A stretch of 64,000 bases of DNA from JARRQJ01 sp963761035 (lineage in GTDB: Bacteria; Pseudomonadota; Gammaproteobacteria; DRLM01). The translations under genes and the position numbers were made by a program. Below the pieces are notes generated by a model. The model was not told the DNA's origin. It made no database searches and was given only the letters and a program-made list of their open reading frames with translations. The DNA lies in the NCBI GenBank assembly GCA_963761035.1, contig CAVXFH010000002.1, positions 186,001 to 250,000 of the forward strand. Direction: 5' to 3'. Below, in pieces: positions 53,601-62,859 of this stretch. Positions within the stretch are counted from its first letter, which is position 1. The number at the start of each line of letters is the position of its first letter.

Positions 53601-54419
53601 ATGGCATTTCTAAAAGGCAAACGAGCACTGATCGTCGGTGTCGCAAGCAACCGCTCCATCGCCTGGGGCATCGCACAGGCCATGCATCGTGAAGGGGCGG
53701 AAATGGCCTTCACTTACCAGAACGAAAAACTGCAATCGCGGGTAGAAAAATTCGCCGCCGAATGCGGCTCGGACATCACTCTGCCCTGCGATGTGGCCGA
53801 GGATGAGCAAATCGAGGACGTCTTCAATCGCTTGGACGACTACTGGGATCATGTGGACATCATCGTACATTCGGTGGCCTATGCCCCGCGCGAGAATCTG
53901 GAAGGCGATTATCTCGATACCCTCACCCGCGCCGGTTTCAACATCGCCCACGAGATCAGCTCCTACAGTTTCGCGGCCCTGGCCAAGGCCGGGTTGACCA
54001 TGATGGAAGGGCGCAATGGCGCGCTGCTCACCTTGAGTTATCTCGGCGCCGAACGCGTGGTGCCCAACTACAACATCATGGGCCTGGCCAAGGCCAGCCT
54101 GGAGGCGAATGTGCGTTATATGGCGCAAAGCCTGGGACCGGACGGCATCCGCGTCAACGGTATCTCCGCGGGGCCGATCAAGACCCTGGCCGCCGCGGGT
54201 ATCAGCGACTTTCGCCGTATGCTCAGTATCGCGGAGCGCAGTGCGCCGTTGCGGCGTAATGTCACCATCGAAGAGGTCGGCAACGCCGCCGCCTTCCTCT
54301 GTTCCGATTTAGCCTCCGGTGTAACCGGCGAAATCATGCACGTGGACGGCGGCTATCACATCATGGGCATGAGCGATACCGCCGCAGAGGAACGTAGTGG
54401 TGGCGTACCCGCCGAGTAA
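53601..54419 (+). CDS. fabI: Enoyl-[acyl-carrier-protein] reductase (NADH)
   Basis: Final reduction of each fatty-acid elongation cycle; the target of triclosan in the family. SDR fold with dinucleotide loop GVASNRSIAWGIA, and the catalytic Tyr157-x6-Lys164 in NYNIMGLAKA with Tyr147 nearby. NGISAGPIKTLAAAGI is the substrate-loop signature of FabI. Length 272 aa (E. coli 262). AAGGA lies upstream of the ATG at 53601. The symporter gene follows by 24 bp. Confidence 0.97.
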   Translation: MAFLKGKRALIVGVASNRSIAWGIAQAMHREGAEMAFTYQNEKLQSRVEKFAAECGSDITLPCDVAEDEQIEDVFNRLDDYWDHVDIIVHSVAYAPRENLEGDYLDTLTRAGFNIAHEISSYSFAALAKAGLTMMEGRNGALLTLSYLGAERVVPNYNIMGLAKASLEANVRYMAQSLGPDGIRVNGISAGPIKTLAAAGISDFRRMLSIAERSAPLRRNVTIEEVGNAAAFLCSDLASGVTGEIMHVDGGYHIMGMSDTAAEERSGGVPAE

Positions 54420-54443
54420 TCAGTACGCCGCGGCCCGCTAGCG

Positions 54444-55661
54444 ATGCCGCATAAACACGCCGTCATACTGTTAACTTTGATCATCACGGGCGTCGCAGGC
54501 GGTGCCCTTTGCGGTTGGTATTTCGGCCCGGCCATGGTACGGATCGATTGGCTGGGCGCCTTGTTCCTTAACGCCCTCAAGATGCTGATCGTGCCGTTGA
54601 TCGTGGCGGCGGTAGTCAGCGGCGTCGCCTCCCTCGGCGATGTGCGCAAATTGGGCCGCCTCGGCGGCGTCACCGTGTTGTACTTCCTCGTCACCACCGC
54701 TATCGCGGTGGTCATCGGCCTGGCGATGGTAAACATCATCCAGCCGGGCGTGGGATTGGCGCTGAACAATGGCGTCGTGCCGAATCAGGTACGCGTCAAG
54801 GCCGACACAGGGATCAGCGATATCCTGTTGGCCATGGTCACACCCAACCTGGTGGATGCCGCGGCGCACACGCAACTGCTGCCGCTGATCCTGTTTTCCA
54901 TCCTGTTATCCGCCGCCCTCACCACCATCGGCGGCAAGGGTGCGCATGTTATCGCCTTCTTCGACGGCCTCAACGAGGCCCTGATGAAGGTGGTGGTGTG
55001 GCTGATGTATCTCGCGCCGGTGGGCATCTTTGCCCTGGTAGCCGCCCGTCTGGGCAAGGCCGGTGGCGGCGAGGCCTTTTTCGCCCAACTCGCCGCGGTG
55101 GGTTGGCATGTGGTGACGGTACTGAGCGGCTTGGGCCTGCAATTCGTCATCCTTACCGTGATCTTAACGGGTGTGGCGCGACGCGGGCTGGTGTACATCG
55201 CCAATCTGTTGCGAGCCTTGCTCACTGCCTTCGGTACCGCCAGTTCGTCGGCGACCCTGCCCTTGACGCTGGAATGTCTTCGCGAAAATAAGGTTGACGA
55301 GCGGGCCATTCGCTTCGTGGTGCCTCTAGGCGCCACGATCAACATGAACGGCACAGCCTTGTACGAGGCTGAGGCTGCGCTGTTCATCGCTCAGGCCTAC
55401 GGCATCGACCTGAGCTTCGGACAGCAGGCCGTGGTGTTTGTCACCGCCACGCTGGCCGCCATCGGCGCCGCGGGTATCCCCGAGGCGGGACTGGTAACCA
55501 TGGTCATTGTGCTGGGCGCCGTGGGCCTTCCCTTAGAGGGGGTCAGCCTATTACTGGCCGTCGACTGGTTCCTGGACCGTTTTCGCACCACTGTCAATGT
55601 GTTCGGCGACGCCGTGGGGGCTGCGGTGGTAGAGCGTTTTCTGCCCACGATGCGCTTGTAG
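54444..55661 (+). CDS. Dicarboxylate/amino acid:cation symporter (DAACS family)
   Basis: 405-residue inner-membrane carrier of the GltP/DctA/SstT superfamily. About eight TMs plus two hairpins; the serine-rich hairpin HP1 is TASSSATLPLTLE, TM7 has the NMNGTALYE motif, and HP2 is IGAAGIPEAGLVTMVIVLGAVGLP. Cation and substrate (glutamate, aspartate, dicarboxylate or serine) cannot be assigned from sequence. The 24-bp spacing suggests cotranscription with fabI, although the pairing has no obvious metabolic logic. Confidence 0.92.
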   Translation: MPHKHAVILLTLIITGVAGGALCGWYFGPAMVRIDWLGALFLNALKMLIVPLIVAAVVSGVASLGDVRKLGRLGGVTVLYFLVTTAIAVVIGLAMVNIIQPGVGLALNNGVVPNQVRVKADTGISDILLAMVTPNLVDAAAHTQLLPLILFSILLSAALTTIGGKGAHVIAFFDGLNEALMKVVVWLMYLAPVGIFALVAARLGKAGGGEAFFAQLAAVGWHVVTVLSGLGLQFVILTVILTGVARRGLVYIANLLRALLTAFGTASSSATLPLTLECLRENKVDERAIRFVVPLGATINMNGTALYEAEAALFIAQAYGIDLSFGQQAVVFVTATLAAIGAAGIPEAGLVTMVIVLGAVGLPLEGVSLLLAVDWFLDRFRTTVNVFGDAVGAAVVERFLPTMRL

Positions 55662-55793
55662 CCAACCGGGGATTTATGAACTGCATCACAACCTCCTTCA
55701 CCGTCCCCGCTATACTGGCAAACGGGCGTACACGTTATTTAAATTGAAAGGGTTACGCTCTTCTTTAAACAAGGTTTCTACAAAGGAGTCGTC

Positions 55794-56000
55794 ATGGCTA
55801 TCGATTCAGTCGTTGCTTCCAATATCGATCTCACTGCCAGCTATCAGGTGAAATCGCCGCGGGAGGAGAATGAAGTCCATCAGGCAGCGCGCGATGCCAG
55901 GCCTGATAATAACAGTGACGACCACGCCGCCAAATTGCACCAAGCGACCGTGAATACCAGCGGTCAAACCGTCGGCACCATTATCGATACCAAGGCTTGA
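55794..56000 (+). CDS. Small conserved hypothetical protein (68 aa)
   Basis: A strong AAAGGAG seven bases before the ATG supports this as a real gene. The product has no signal peptide or TM; the middle is highly charged (PREENEVHQAARDARPDNNSDDH) and the end is VNTSGQTVGTIIDTKA. The C-terminal VNTSGQ-T-I... pattern is shared with small proteins of unknown role in many beta- and gammaproteobacteria. It is isolated, 132 bp after the symporter gene, so likely has its own promoter. Confidence 0.7.
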   Translation: MAIDSVVASNIDLTASYQVKSPREENEVHQAARDARPDNNSDDHAAKLHQATVNTSGQTVGTIIDTKA

Positions 56001-56081
56001 TCATTAGCCGCCACAGGAACATATCGCGCGCTCCTCGTCAATGATTTCCAATGCGCACAAGAGGCGCCGTCGTTTCATCTT

Positions 56082-56960
56082 CTATAATTCCCCGCGCGTT
56101 GTTACCCAATGCTCGATCGTGGCGCGCATCGCCTGCGGCTGTTCGGTAGGAATCCAGTGCTCAGCCTCCAGGGAGTGAATTTCGCCGCCGGGCAAGGGTG
56201 CCAGCAGCGCAGCAGTGATGTCGGGATCGACCAAGCCGCGGCCAGTGGCAAGCAAGGCGACAAACGGCGCTGATATTTTTGCTAAGGGCAGAGGTCGGTT
56301 GACTTCCAGTATGTCCTGAAGAAAATTGGCACTGGGCATGATCTTGAGATCCTGCCATGGCGAGGCATAGTGCTGCGCCAGGAAATCAGCACCGCCGGTC
56401 TCTACGACATGGGAGCGGAACTCCCCATCCAGCGCGCGCAGATCTAGGGTGTGCAGATGCCGCCGGTAAATGCCGATGCGGTTGAATGCGCGAATTACGG
56501 CGATAACAATTTTAAAGAGGAGCGCCAGCCGCCGCAGGCGCTGCAATCGCCCGGCGAGCGCCTCGCGCAGCATGGGTTCGACCAATACCAGGCCGGCGGT
56601 TTGTTGCGGATAACGCGCCGCGAACGTTATGGCAATGTTAGCGCCCAGGCAATGTCCCATGAGCAGCGCACGTCTTTGGTTTTCTTGGCGCAGGATCGCG
56701 GCGATATCGTCACACCAGATTTCCAAACCGATGCGCCCGCGATAAAGCGATTGCCCATGACCCCGCAGATCGAGGCGCAGGATATTGCGAGAGGACGCCA
56801 AGGTGGTTTGTTCGATAAATTCCGACCAGCGCGTCATGTTGCTGGCCGCACCGTGAATCAGTACCAATGGCGCATTGACCGCGGCATCGGCAGCGCTGCG
56901 CCGCTTGCGGTAAACGATAGAGACGCGATCGGCGGCAGTGAAGGTGTGCAATGTTTCCAT
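56082..56960 (-). CDS. Alpha/beta hydrolase with cysteine at the nucleophile position
   Basis: 292 residues with the canonical alpha/beta-hydrolase order: oxyanion HGAASNMTRW, DLRGHGQS, nucleophile elbow MGHCLGANIA, an Asp245-containing segment (GRGLVDPD) and His268 in LEAEHWIP. The elbow is G-H-C-L-G, so the predicted triad is Cys104-Asp245-His268 instead of the usual serine. A cap of basic helices lies at ~135-175. No signal peptide. Substrate unknown. It stands alone 148 bp upstream of ppiD's end, on the same strand. Confidence 0.82.
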   Translation of the reverse strand: METLHTFTAADRVSIVYRKRRSAADAAVNAPLVLIHGAASNMTRWSEFIEQTTLASSRNILRLDLRGHGQSLYRGRIGLEIWCDDIAAILRQENQRRALLMGHCLGANIAITFAARYPQQTAGLVLVEPMLREALAGRLQRLRRLALLFKIVIAVIRAFNRIGIYRRHLHTLDLRALDGEFRSHVVETGGADFLAQHYASPWQDLKIMPSANFLQDILEVNRPLPLAKISAPFVALLATGRGLVDPDITAALLAPLPGGEIHSLEAEHWIPTEQPQAMRATIEHWVTTRGEL

Positions 56961-57108
56961 ATCCCTGCCTTATGCAGCAGACAGATAGGCTCGCTTTGTA
57001 ATCCACATCATACGACGGCAATGCGCTACTCCGAGTTCAGAATAGCCCAAGCATTTCAATCTTATCGCGGTCGGGAATAGGTTTATGCTACCACCTCATT
57101 ATTGATGC

Positions 57109-59022
57109 TTAAAGTTTTTCCTCGTGGCGGGTAATCTTCATGGTGTCTTTTAAGGCATCTACGTACTCTTTGAAGATCATCTGGCCGCGCTCCCGAGTCA
57201 GGGAGTCCTTCAAGGAATCCACGTCCTTTTGGTTGGCTCCTGTCGGATCACCGTCTTTCACCGCATAAACGCCATAAACCGCGAAATCACCCGATTTCAT
57301 CGCCTTCCCGCCAAAAACGGGCTTGAGTTCACCCTGCGGACGATCAAGGTAGAACGCATCTTCGATGATCTGCCGATCCGCCTTTGGATCCTGCCGGCCG
57401 AGGAAGCCAGGCCTCACCCATTTCAATTTCATCTGCAGCATAACCATATTGGGGTCTTCGCCTGCCTTGAGCCGCTTGACGATACCTTCACCGACTTCCT
57501 TGGTCTTATTCTTCGCCGCCTCCATGCGCAGCACTTGGCGGATATCCATACGGACATCATCCAGTGGGCGCAGCGACGCGGGCCTATGCTCCTTCAAGTG
57601 CAGAACTACGACGTGATTCTGATCGAGTTCGATCGCTTCGCTGTTCTTACCGCTCAACAACATATCGTCGGAAAACGCCGCATCTCTGACCTTGGGATTG
57701 GCGGCTATGCCGACACCGCCGTTGCGCGTGAATAAAGGACTGCTCTGAATGGGCAGACGCAGTGCTTGCGCGGCAGCAGTCAAGTTATCCGCATGCTCAA
57801 AGGCCATATTGGACAAGGTTTCAGCCTCGGCAAAATACCGATCTTCGGCCTGCTGATGCTTGAGGTCGGATTCCAGTTCGGCACGAACTTGTTCGAAGGG
57901 TTTGCGTTCCCCCCCGCGAACCGCTTCCAATTTGATGAGGTGGATACCGAAGGTGCTACGCACCGGCTCACTTACTTCGCCGACTTTTAATGAATAAGCC
58001 GCCTGTTCAAAGGCCTTGTCCATCACGCCGCGTCCGAAAAAACCCAGATCGCCCCCCTCCTTGGCTGAACCGGGATCATCGGAGAATTGCTTAGCCAGTT
58101 CGGCAAAGGACTCCCCTTTGCGAATGCGCGCCAACAACCCTTCCGCCTTCTTTTCTGCGGCATCCACCACTGCCGGAGAGGCATCGCTGGCGACCTGAAT
58201 CAAGATGTGACGCGCGCGCCGTTCCTCCGGGGTGGTAAAATCCGCAGCCCGTTCCTGATACCGCTCATGCAGGGCGCTTTCTGTAATCTGTATGTCTTTC
58301 GCCAGATCATCCACCGATAATTCAATGTAGTTGACGCTGACCTGCTCAGGAGAACGGAAACGGTCGGGATTATCCTGGTAAAATTGTTCGACAGCCTTGT
58401 CTTCTACTACGACATCGCCGGCATAGGACGACGCCGGCACCAAGGCGTAGCCGATATCGCGCTGTTGCAATTTAATGCGCAGCAAAGCATCCAATTCCGC
58501 CTTGGTGACGATAGCGCTGTCGGCAATACCTTGATTCATTTGCTGGATAACGAGATCGTTGCCCACCATATGCTCAAAGGCCCCCACGGACAGTCCTTGA
58601 GAACGCAGCAAGCGCTCGTATTGCTCTTTATCAAATTGACCTTTGTTCTGCAGATTAGGTATCGCGCGGATCTCTGTACCGATACGTGCATCGCTTACCC
58701 GCAATCCCGCATCGAGTGCGCCTTGTATAATTACTTCGCGTTCGATCAAATTTTCCAAGACGCTTTTTCTGAGCTGTTTTTCATCAATGAGGGAAGGATC
58801 GAAATTCTTGCCCAGCATGGTCTGGATGCGATTTCTTTGCTGCTGGTAGGCCTGTTGATACTCTTGGTCGGAGATTTTCTTGCCATTAACCACGGCGACA
58901 TTAACGCTGGAATCCCCTTCGGAATATTGATGAATACCCCATAAGGCAAACGGGACAGCGACTAATATAATGATCGCCCAGGCAAACCAGCCTTGGGCAT
59001 ACTTGCGGATAAAGTCAAACAT
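57109..59022 (-). CDS. ppiD: Periplasmic chaperone / parvulin-type peptidyl-prolyl isomerase PpiD
   Basis: Inner-membrane-anchored periplasmic folding factor near the Sec translocon. N-terminal MFDFIRKYAQGWFAWAIIILVAVPFALWG is a cytoplasmic tip plus single TM; a SurA-like helical domain follows; the parvulin domain (~260-360) has RRARHILIQVASDASP, ELAKQFSDDPGSAKEGGDLGFFGRG and STFGIHLIKLE; a C-terminal helical part completes it. Length 637 aa (E. coli 623). The hupB-ppiD order is the common one, here with two tRNA genes between. Confidence 0.95.
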   Translation of the reverse strand: MFDFIRKYAQGWFAWAIIILVAVPFALWGIHQYSEGDSSVNVAVVNGKKISDQEYQQAYQQQRNRIQTMLGKNFDPSLIDEKQLRKSVLENLIEREVIIQGALDAGLRVSDARIGTEIRAIPNLQNKGQFDKEQYERLLRSQGLSVGAFEHMVGNDLVIQQMNQGIADSAIVTKAELDALLRIKLQQRDIGYALVPASSYAGDVVVEDKAVEQFYQDNPDRFRSPEQVSVNYIELSVDDLAKDIQITESALHERYQERAADFTTPEERRARHILIQVASDASPAVVDAAEKKAEGLLARIRKGESFAELAKQFSDDPGSAKEGGDLGFFGRGVMDKAFEQAAYSLKVGEVSEPVRSTFGIHLIKLEAVRGGERKPFEQVRAELESDLKHQQAEDRYFAEAETLSNMAFEHADNLTAAAQALRLPIQSSPLFTRNGGVGIAANPKVRDAAFSDDMLLSGKNSEAIELDQNHVVVLHLKEHRPASLRPLDDVRMDIRQVLRMEAAKNKTKEVGEGIVKRLKAGEDPNMVMLQMKLKWVRPGFLGRQDPKADRQIIEDAFYLDRPQGELKPVFGGKAMKSGDFAVYGVYAVKDGDPTGANQKDVDSLKDSLTRERGQMIFKEYVDALKDTMKITRHEEKL

Positions 59023-59123
59023 AATCGATGAAACTCTCTAGCATATATATGGGCGCCGCTGGTCTTTACACATATTTGTCGATCGTTGCAGGTTTTCAAC
59101 CGGGCATTTCACAATAGAATAGA

Positions 59124-59155
59124 AAAGGGCGCCTCCGTCAAGAAGCACGCCCTTT
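59124..59155 (-). terminator. Terminator after the tRNA-Val/tRNA-Asp pair
   Basis: An 8-bp stem, AAAGGGCG (59155-59148) with CGCCCTTT (59131-59124) and a 16-base loop on the minus strand, then TTCTATT. It lies 11 bases after the encoded CCA of tRNA-Asp and separates the tRNAs from ppiD. Confidence 0.7.
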
Positions 59156-59165
59156 ATATTAATAA

Positions 59166-59242
59166 TGGCGGAGTGGACGGGACTCGAACCCGCGACCCCC
59201 TGCGTGACAGGCAGGTATTCTAACCGGCTGAACTACCACTCC
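59166..59242 (-). tRNA. tRNA-Asp (GTC)
   Basis: 77 bases on the minus strand. Acceptor GGAGTGG pairs with CCACTCC, followed by discriminator G and encoded CCA. D-arm GTTCAGCCGGTTAGAAT, anticodon loop CTGTCAC with GTC, and T-arm GGGTTCGAGTCCC are all canonical. It follows tRNA-Val by 12 bases. Confidence 0.98.
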
Positions 59243-59254
59243 TCAATCTACTTT

Positions 59255-59330
59255 TGGTGGGTGCTGAGGGGATCGAACCCACGACCTTCGCCTTGTAAGG
59301 GCGACGCTCTCCCAGCTGAGCTAAGCACCC
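59255..59330 (-). tRNA. tRNA-Val (TAC)
   Basis: 76 bases on the minus strand. Acceptor GGGTGCT pairs with AGCACCC, then A and encoded CCA. D-arm AGCTCAGCTGGGAGAGC, anticodon loop CTTACAA with TAC, and T-arm GTGGGTTCGATCCC are canonical. It begins 11 bases after the hupB stop codon. Confidence 0.98.
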
Positions 59331-59341
59331 AAGAAGGGCCG

Positions 59342-59614
59342 TTATTGTACGGCGTCCTTGAGTGCTTTTCCAGCCTTAAAGGTAGGGATTTTTGACGCTT
59401 TTATGGCAATGGCCTCGCCCGTTTGCGGGTTGCGGCCGGTCCGGGCTGCTCGCGCCTTGACGCTGAAGGTGCCGAACCCCACCAGGGTTACCTGATCGCT
59501 TTTCTGTAACGCTCCAGTTATGGAATCCACCATGGCGTCTACTGCACGAGTCGCCGCTGCCTTAGAAATATCCGCAGATGCCGCAACCACGTCGATTAAT
59601 TCGGATTTATTCAC
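59342..59614 (-). CDS. hupB: DNA-binding protein HU-beta
   Basis: Nucleoid-associated histone-like protein, 90 aa. Begins MNKSELIDVVAASADISKAAA, with the dimer core TLVGFGTFSVKARAARTGRNPQTGE and a C-terminal helix KIPTFKAGKALKDAVQ; the RNPQTG arm tip that kinks DNA is intact. GTG start with GGGAG eight bases upstream. It sits directly downstream of lon by gene order and directly upstream of tRNA-Val (11 bp), so its transcript may run into the tRNAs. Confidence 0.97.
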   Translation of the reverse strand: MNKSELIDVVAASADISKAAATRAVDAMVDSITGALQKSDQVTLVGFGTFSVKARAARTGRNPQTGEAIAIKASKIPTFKAGKALKDAVQ

Positions 59615-60031
59615 TACTGATCTCCCCTATGAATTTGATGGCGTCATATTTGACAATATCGCATGCAGAAATGCTGGGGCAACGATCCACCTCAGCCCCT
59701 ACACTCATGGCACCTCGTCCCAAGATGCCAAAGGAAAATTCTGCTTAACCGTTCACTTGATTGGTGATTATGACCCTGCATTTCACGATGACCAACCGCT
59801 TAGCGGTCCATTATTTAAAAATCACAACATCTAACATCATCTGTGAAACGCGCTTTTATACCCCCGGCATGTAATGCTGTCAAGCACAGCCGTTTCCCAG
59901 TAACGTCGAGCAAGCGATTTTCAAATATTCATCTACATTCAAAATCTCTAATCGCAAATTAGATTTTCACCGCCTAAAAAACAAGCGCCGCATTTTACGC
60001 GGCGCTTGTACAATCAGTGTCATGATATTGA
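59615..60031. other. Intergenic region lon-hupB
   Basis: 417 bases. Contains the lon terminator (59976-60008) and presumably the hupB promoter, which I could not pin down. A 13-base hairpin-like palindrome ACCGCTTAGCGGT lies at 59795-59807 and might be an operator or chance. No coding frame is convincing. Confidence 0.5.
59976..60008 (-). terminator. Rho-independent terminator of lon
   Basis: Perfect 10-bp stem, CAAGCGCCGC (60008-59999) with GCGGCGCTTG (59991-59982), loop GTAAAAT, then six T residues (59981-59976) on the minus strand, 23 bases after the lon stop. Confidence 0.95.
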
Positions 60032-62473
60032 TTAATGAGCCCGGATTTGACTGCCTTTCTTGCCTTTACCGCCTTTTTTACCGGCTCCACGCGTAGTCAC
60101 CGGCTCACCGGCTATCAAGCGCGGCTGCGGCATGTATTGTAAGGCCAATTCAAATACTTCATCTATCCATTTAAGCGCTTTAATTTCCAAATCCTGTTTA
60201 ATATTTTTGGGAATTTCGCTCAACTCTCGTTTGTTTTCTATTGGTATCAAAACAGTGCGGATACCGCCGCGGTGGGCAGCCAACAGTTTCTCTTTGAGCC
60301 CGCCTATGGGTAGCACTTCACCGCGCAGGGTGATCTCGCCAGTCATTGCCACGTCGGCACGCACCGGAATACCGCACAGCGCGGAAACCAGAGCCGTACA
60401 CATACCGATGCCGGCACTGGGTCCGTCCTTGGGAATACCTCCTTCGGGCACATGAATGTGCACATCGTTCTTTTGATAAAAATCGGAATCGATACCCAGC
60501 ATCTGCGCCCGACTACGCACTACGGTCATGGCCGCCTGCACGGATTCTTGCATCACCGAACCCAGCTGACCCGTAATGGTAAGTTTCCCCTTGCCTGCCA
60601 CGGCCGCCGCCTCAATGGTAAGCAATTCACCGCCAACTTCGGTCCACGCCAAACCCGTTACCTGGCCGATCGCATCATGCTCTTCGGCGCGGCCGTAGCG
60701 GAAGCGTTTAACCCCGAGATATTTCTCGAGATCGCGGGATTTGATCACAACCTTTTTCTTGGTCGGTTTCAGCAGAACTTCTTTCACCACCTTGCGGCAA
60801 ATCTTGGCGGATTCCCGCTCTAGATTGCGCACACCGGCCTCGCGCGTGTAATAGCGGATGATGTCTCGTATGACCTCTTCGGTAATAAGCAGCTCTTCTT
60901 CTTTCAATCCGTTGGCTTTGATCTGCTTGGGCACGAGATATCGCATGGCTATATTGACCTTCTCATCCTCGGTATAGCCGGAGAGACGAATGACCTCCAT
61001 GCGATCCAACAACGCGGCCGGAATATTTAGGCTATTGGCCGTACATACGAACATTACCTCGGAGAGATCGTAATCCACCTCCAGGTAGTGGTCGTTAAAG
61101 GTGTTGTTCTGCTCTGGATCCAGCACCTCTAGCAGGGCCGAGGCCGGATCGCCGCGAAAATCCATGGACATCTTGTCCACCTCGTCGAACAGGAACAGCG
61201 GATTGCGCGTCCCCACCTTGGCCAGGTTCTGCACGATCTTGCCGGGCAAGGCGCCGATGTACGTGCGGCGGTGGCCACGGATCTCCGCCTCGTCGCGCAC
61301 GCCGCCCAAGGCCATGCGCACGAACTGGCGATTGGTGGCTCGGGCGATGGAGCGTCCCAGGGAGGTCTTACCCACTCCGGGCGGACCGACCAGACACAGG
61401 ATCGGGCCCTTGAGTTTCTCCACTCTGCTCTGCACCGCTAAATATTCCAAGATCCTTTCCTTGACCTTTTCCAAACCATAGTGGTCTTCCTCCAGAACCT
61501 TTTCCGCCTGCACTAAGTCATGGCAAATTTTGGCGCGCTTCTTCCAAGGCACGCTGACCATCCAATCGATGTAATTGCGCACCACTGTCGCTTCCGCAGA
61601 CATGGGCGACATCATCTTGAGCTTGTTCAGCTCGGCCTTGGCCTTGGCCTTGGCTTCCTTTGGCATGCCTGCCTTGTCGATCTTGCGACCCAGATCCTCC
61701 ACTTCATTGGGCGTGTCCTCCATCTCGCCCAATTCCTTCTGGATAGCCTTCATCTGCTCGTTGAGATAGTATTCACGCTGGCTCTTTTCCATTTGCCGTT
61801 TGACGCGACCGCGAATGCGTTTCTCCACCTGCAATAAATCGATCTCGGATTCGAGAATCGCCATCAGGCGTTCCATCCGGGTACGCACATTGTGGATTTC
61901 GAGGATGCCCTGCTTTTCTTCGATCTTAAGCGATAGATGCGCCGCGATGGTATCGGCTAAACGGCCAGGTTCATCGATACCGGCCAAGGAGGACAAAATC
62001 TCCGGCGGCACTTTGTTGTTGAGTTTAACATATTGATCAAACTGTCCGAGTACGGCACGGGTCAACACCTCCGCCTCACGCTCCTCGGCTGGCAGCGCCT
62101 CAAGTGCCTCGATTTCAGCCGAAAAGTAGTTGCCCTGCTCTTGAAGCCCGATCACGCGCGCTCGATCCGTGCCTTCTACCAACACCTTGATGGTGCCGTC
62201 GGGCAATTTTAGTAACTGCAGGATGCTGGATACGGTACCGATGCCGTAGATATCGTCCCCACCTGGATCGTCCACTGAGGCATTGCGCTGCGCAACGAGC
62301 AAGATACGTTTTTCCCCAGCCATGGCGGCTTCCAATGCCTGGATGGATTTCTCGCGGCCCACAAACAGGGGAATAACCATATGGGGGTAGACCACCACAT
62401 CGCGCAACGGCAACACGGGCATGGTAAGCACCTGCTTGGAAACTACTTTTGATTTACTGCTCTGATTCTCCAT
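60032..62473 (-). CDS. lon: ATP-dependent Lon protease
   Basis: Cytoplasmic AAA+ serine protease degrading damaged and regulatory proteins. N-terminal substrate domain from VLPLRDVVVYPHMVIPLFVGR, coiled-coil middle, AAA module with Walker A GPPGVGKTSLGRSIA and Walker B LFLFDEVDKM, and protease domain with catalytic serine in PKDGPSAGIGM and lysine in GGLKEKLLAAHRG. Length 813 aa (E. coli 784) with a basic lysine/glycine tail. ATG at 62473 is chosen (GAGGAA upstream); an in-frame GTG at 62488 is an alternative. Terminator at 59976-60008. Confidence 0.97.
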   Translation of the reverse strand: MENQSSKSKVVSKQVLTMPVLPLRDVVVYPHMVIPLFVGREKSIQALEAAMAGEKRILLVAQRNASVDDPGGDDIYGIGTVSSILQLLKLPDGTIKVLVEGTDRARVIGLQEQGNYFSAEIEALEALPAEEREAEVLTRAVLGQFDQYVKLNNKVPPEILSSLAGIDEPGRLADTIAAHLSLKIEEKQGILEIHNVRTRMERLMAILESEIDLLQVEKRIRGRVKRQMEKSQREYYLNEQMKAIQKELGEMEDTPNEVEDLGRKIDKAGMPKEAKAKAKAELNKLKMMSPMSAEATVVRNYIDWMVSVPWKKRAKICHDLVQAEKVLEEDHYGLEKVKERILEYLAVQSRVEKLKGPILCLVGPPGVGKTSLGRSIARATNRQFVRMALGGVRDEAEIRGHRRTYIGALPGKIVQNLAKVGTRNPLFLFDEVDKMSMDFRGDPASALLEVLDPEQNNTFNDHYLEVDYDLSEVMFVCTANSLNIPAALLDRMEVIRLSGYTEDEKVNIAMRYLVPKQIKANGLKEEELLITEEVIRDIIRYYTREAGVRNLERESAKICRKVVKEVLLKPTKKKVVIKSRDLEKYLGVKRFRYGRAEEHDAIGQVTGLAWTEVGGELLTIEAAAVAGKGKLTITGQLGSVMQESVQAAMTVVRSRAQMLGIDSDFYQKNDVHIHVPEGGIPKDGPSAGIGMCTALVSALCGIPVRADVAMTGEITLRGEVLPIGGLKEKLLAAHRGGIRTVLIPIENKRELSEIPKNIKQDLEIKALKWIDEVFELALQYMPQPRLIAGEPVTTRGAGKKGGKGKKGSQIRAH

Positions 62474-62681
62474 AACGGAGTTCCTCACTCATAAGATAGT
62501 ACTTGTGCCGATGCGGGCCACTCATAATATGAGATCGGGAGTTCAACATTTACCGGCCCCCAACCCATGAATGGCCTCAACCCCTTTTCCGTATACGCCG
62601 CTACCAGCATGTCGTTATACGTTCACTTTGCGTATCGACCGAACGCCTTGACTCTTTATGCTTGAATTCATCTTTCATCTT

Positions 62682-62710
62682 TAATGTGGCCTGTTCCACC
62701 CAACTTCAAG
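62682..62710 (-). promoter_or_regulatory. Candidate sigma-32 promoter of lon
   Basis: On the minus strand CTTGAAG (62710-62704), 14 bases, then CCACATTA (62689-62682), close to the heat-shock consensus CTTGAAA-N13/15-CCCCATnT. It lies ~209 bases upstream of the lon ATG, and lon is a known sigma-32 target in E. coli. The leader would be long. Confidence 0.5.
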
Positions 62711-62837
62711 TTATACCAAGTCGGATTAGGGCGAAGATACGGACATTCCCCGCTGCGCTTCCACCTACCCGTGGTCAAAATTCAGCCGGTAGACTGGCCA
62801 TGGAGATCACGCACGTAAAAGGAACGAACAATAAAGG

Positions 62838-62859
62838 ACCGCTCATGTTATCGAGCGGT
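62838..62859 (-). terminator. Probable clpX terminator
   Basis: On the minus strand ACCGCTC (62859-62853), 8-base loop, GAGCGGT (62844-62838), then CCTTTATTGTT. Stem is perfect but the T-run is broken. It lies 37 bases beyond the clpX stop. Confidence 0.6.
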
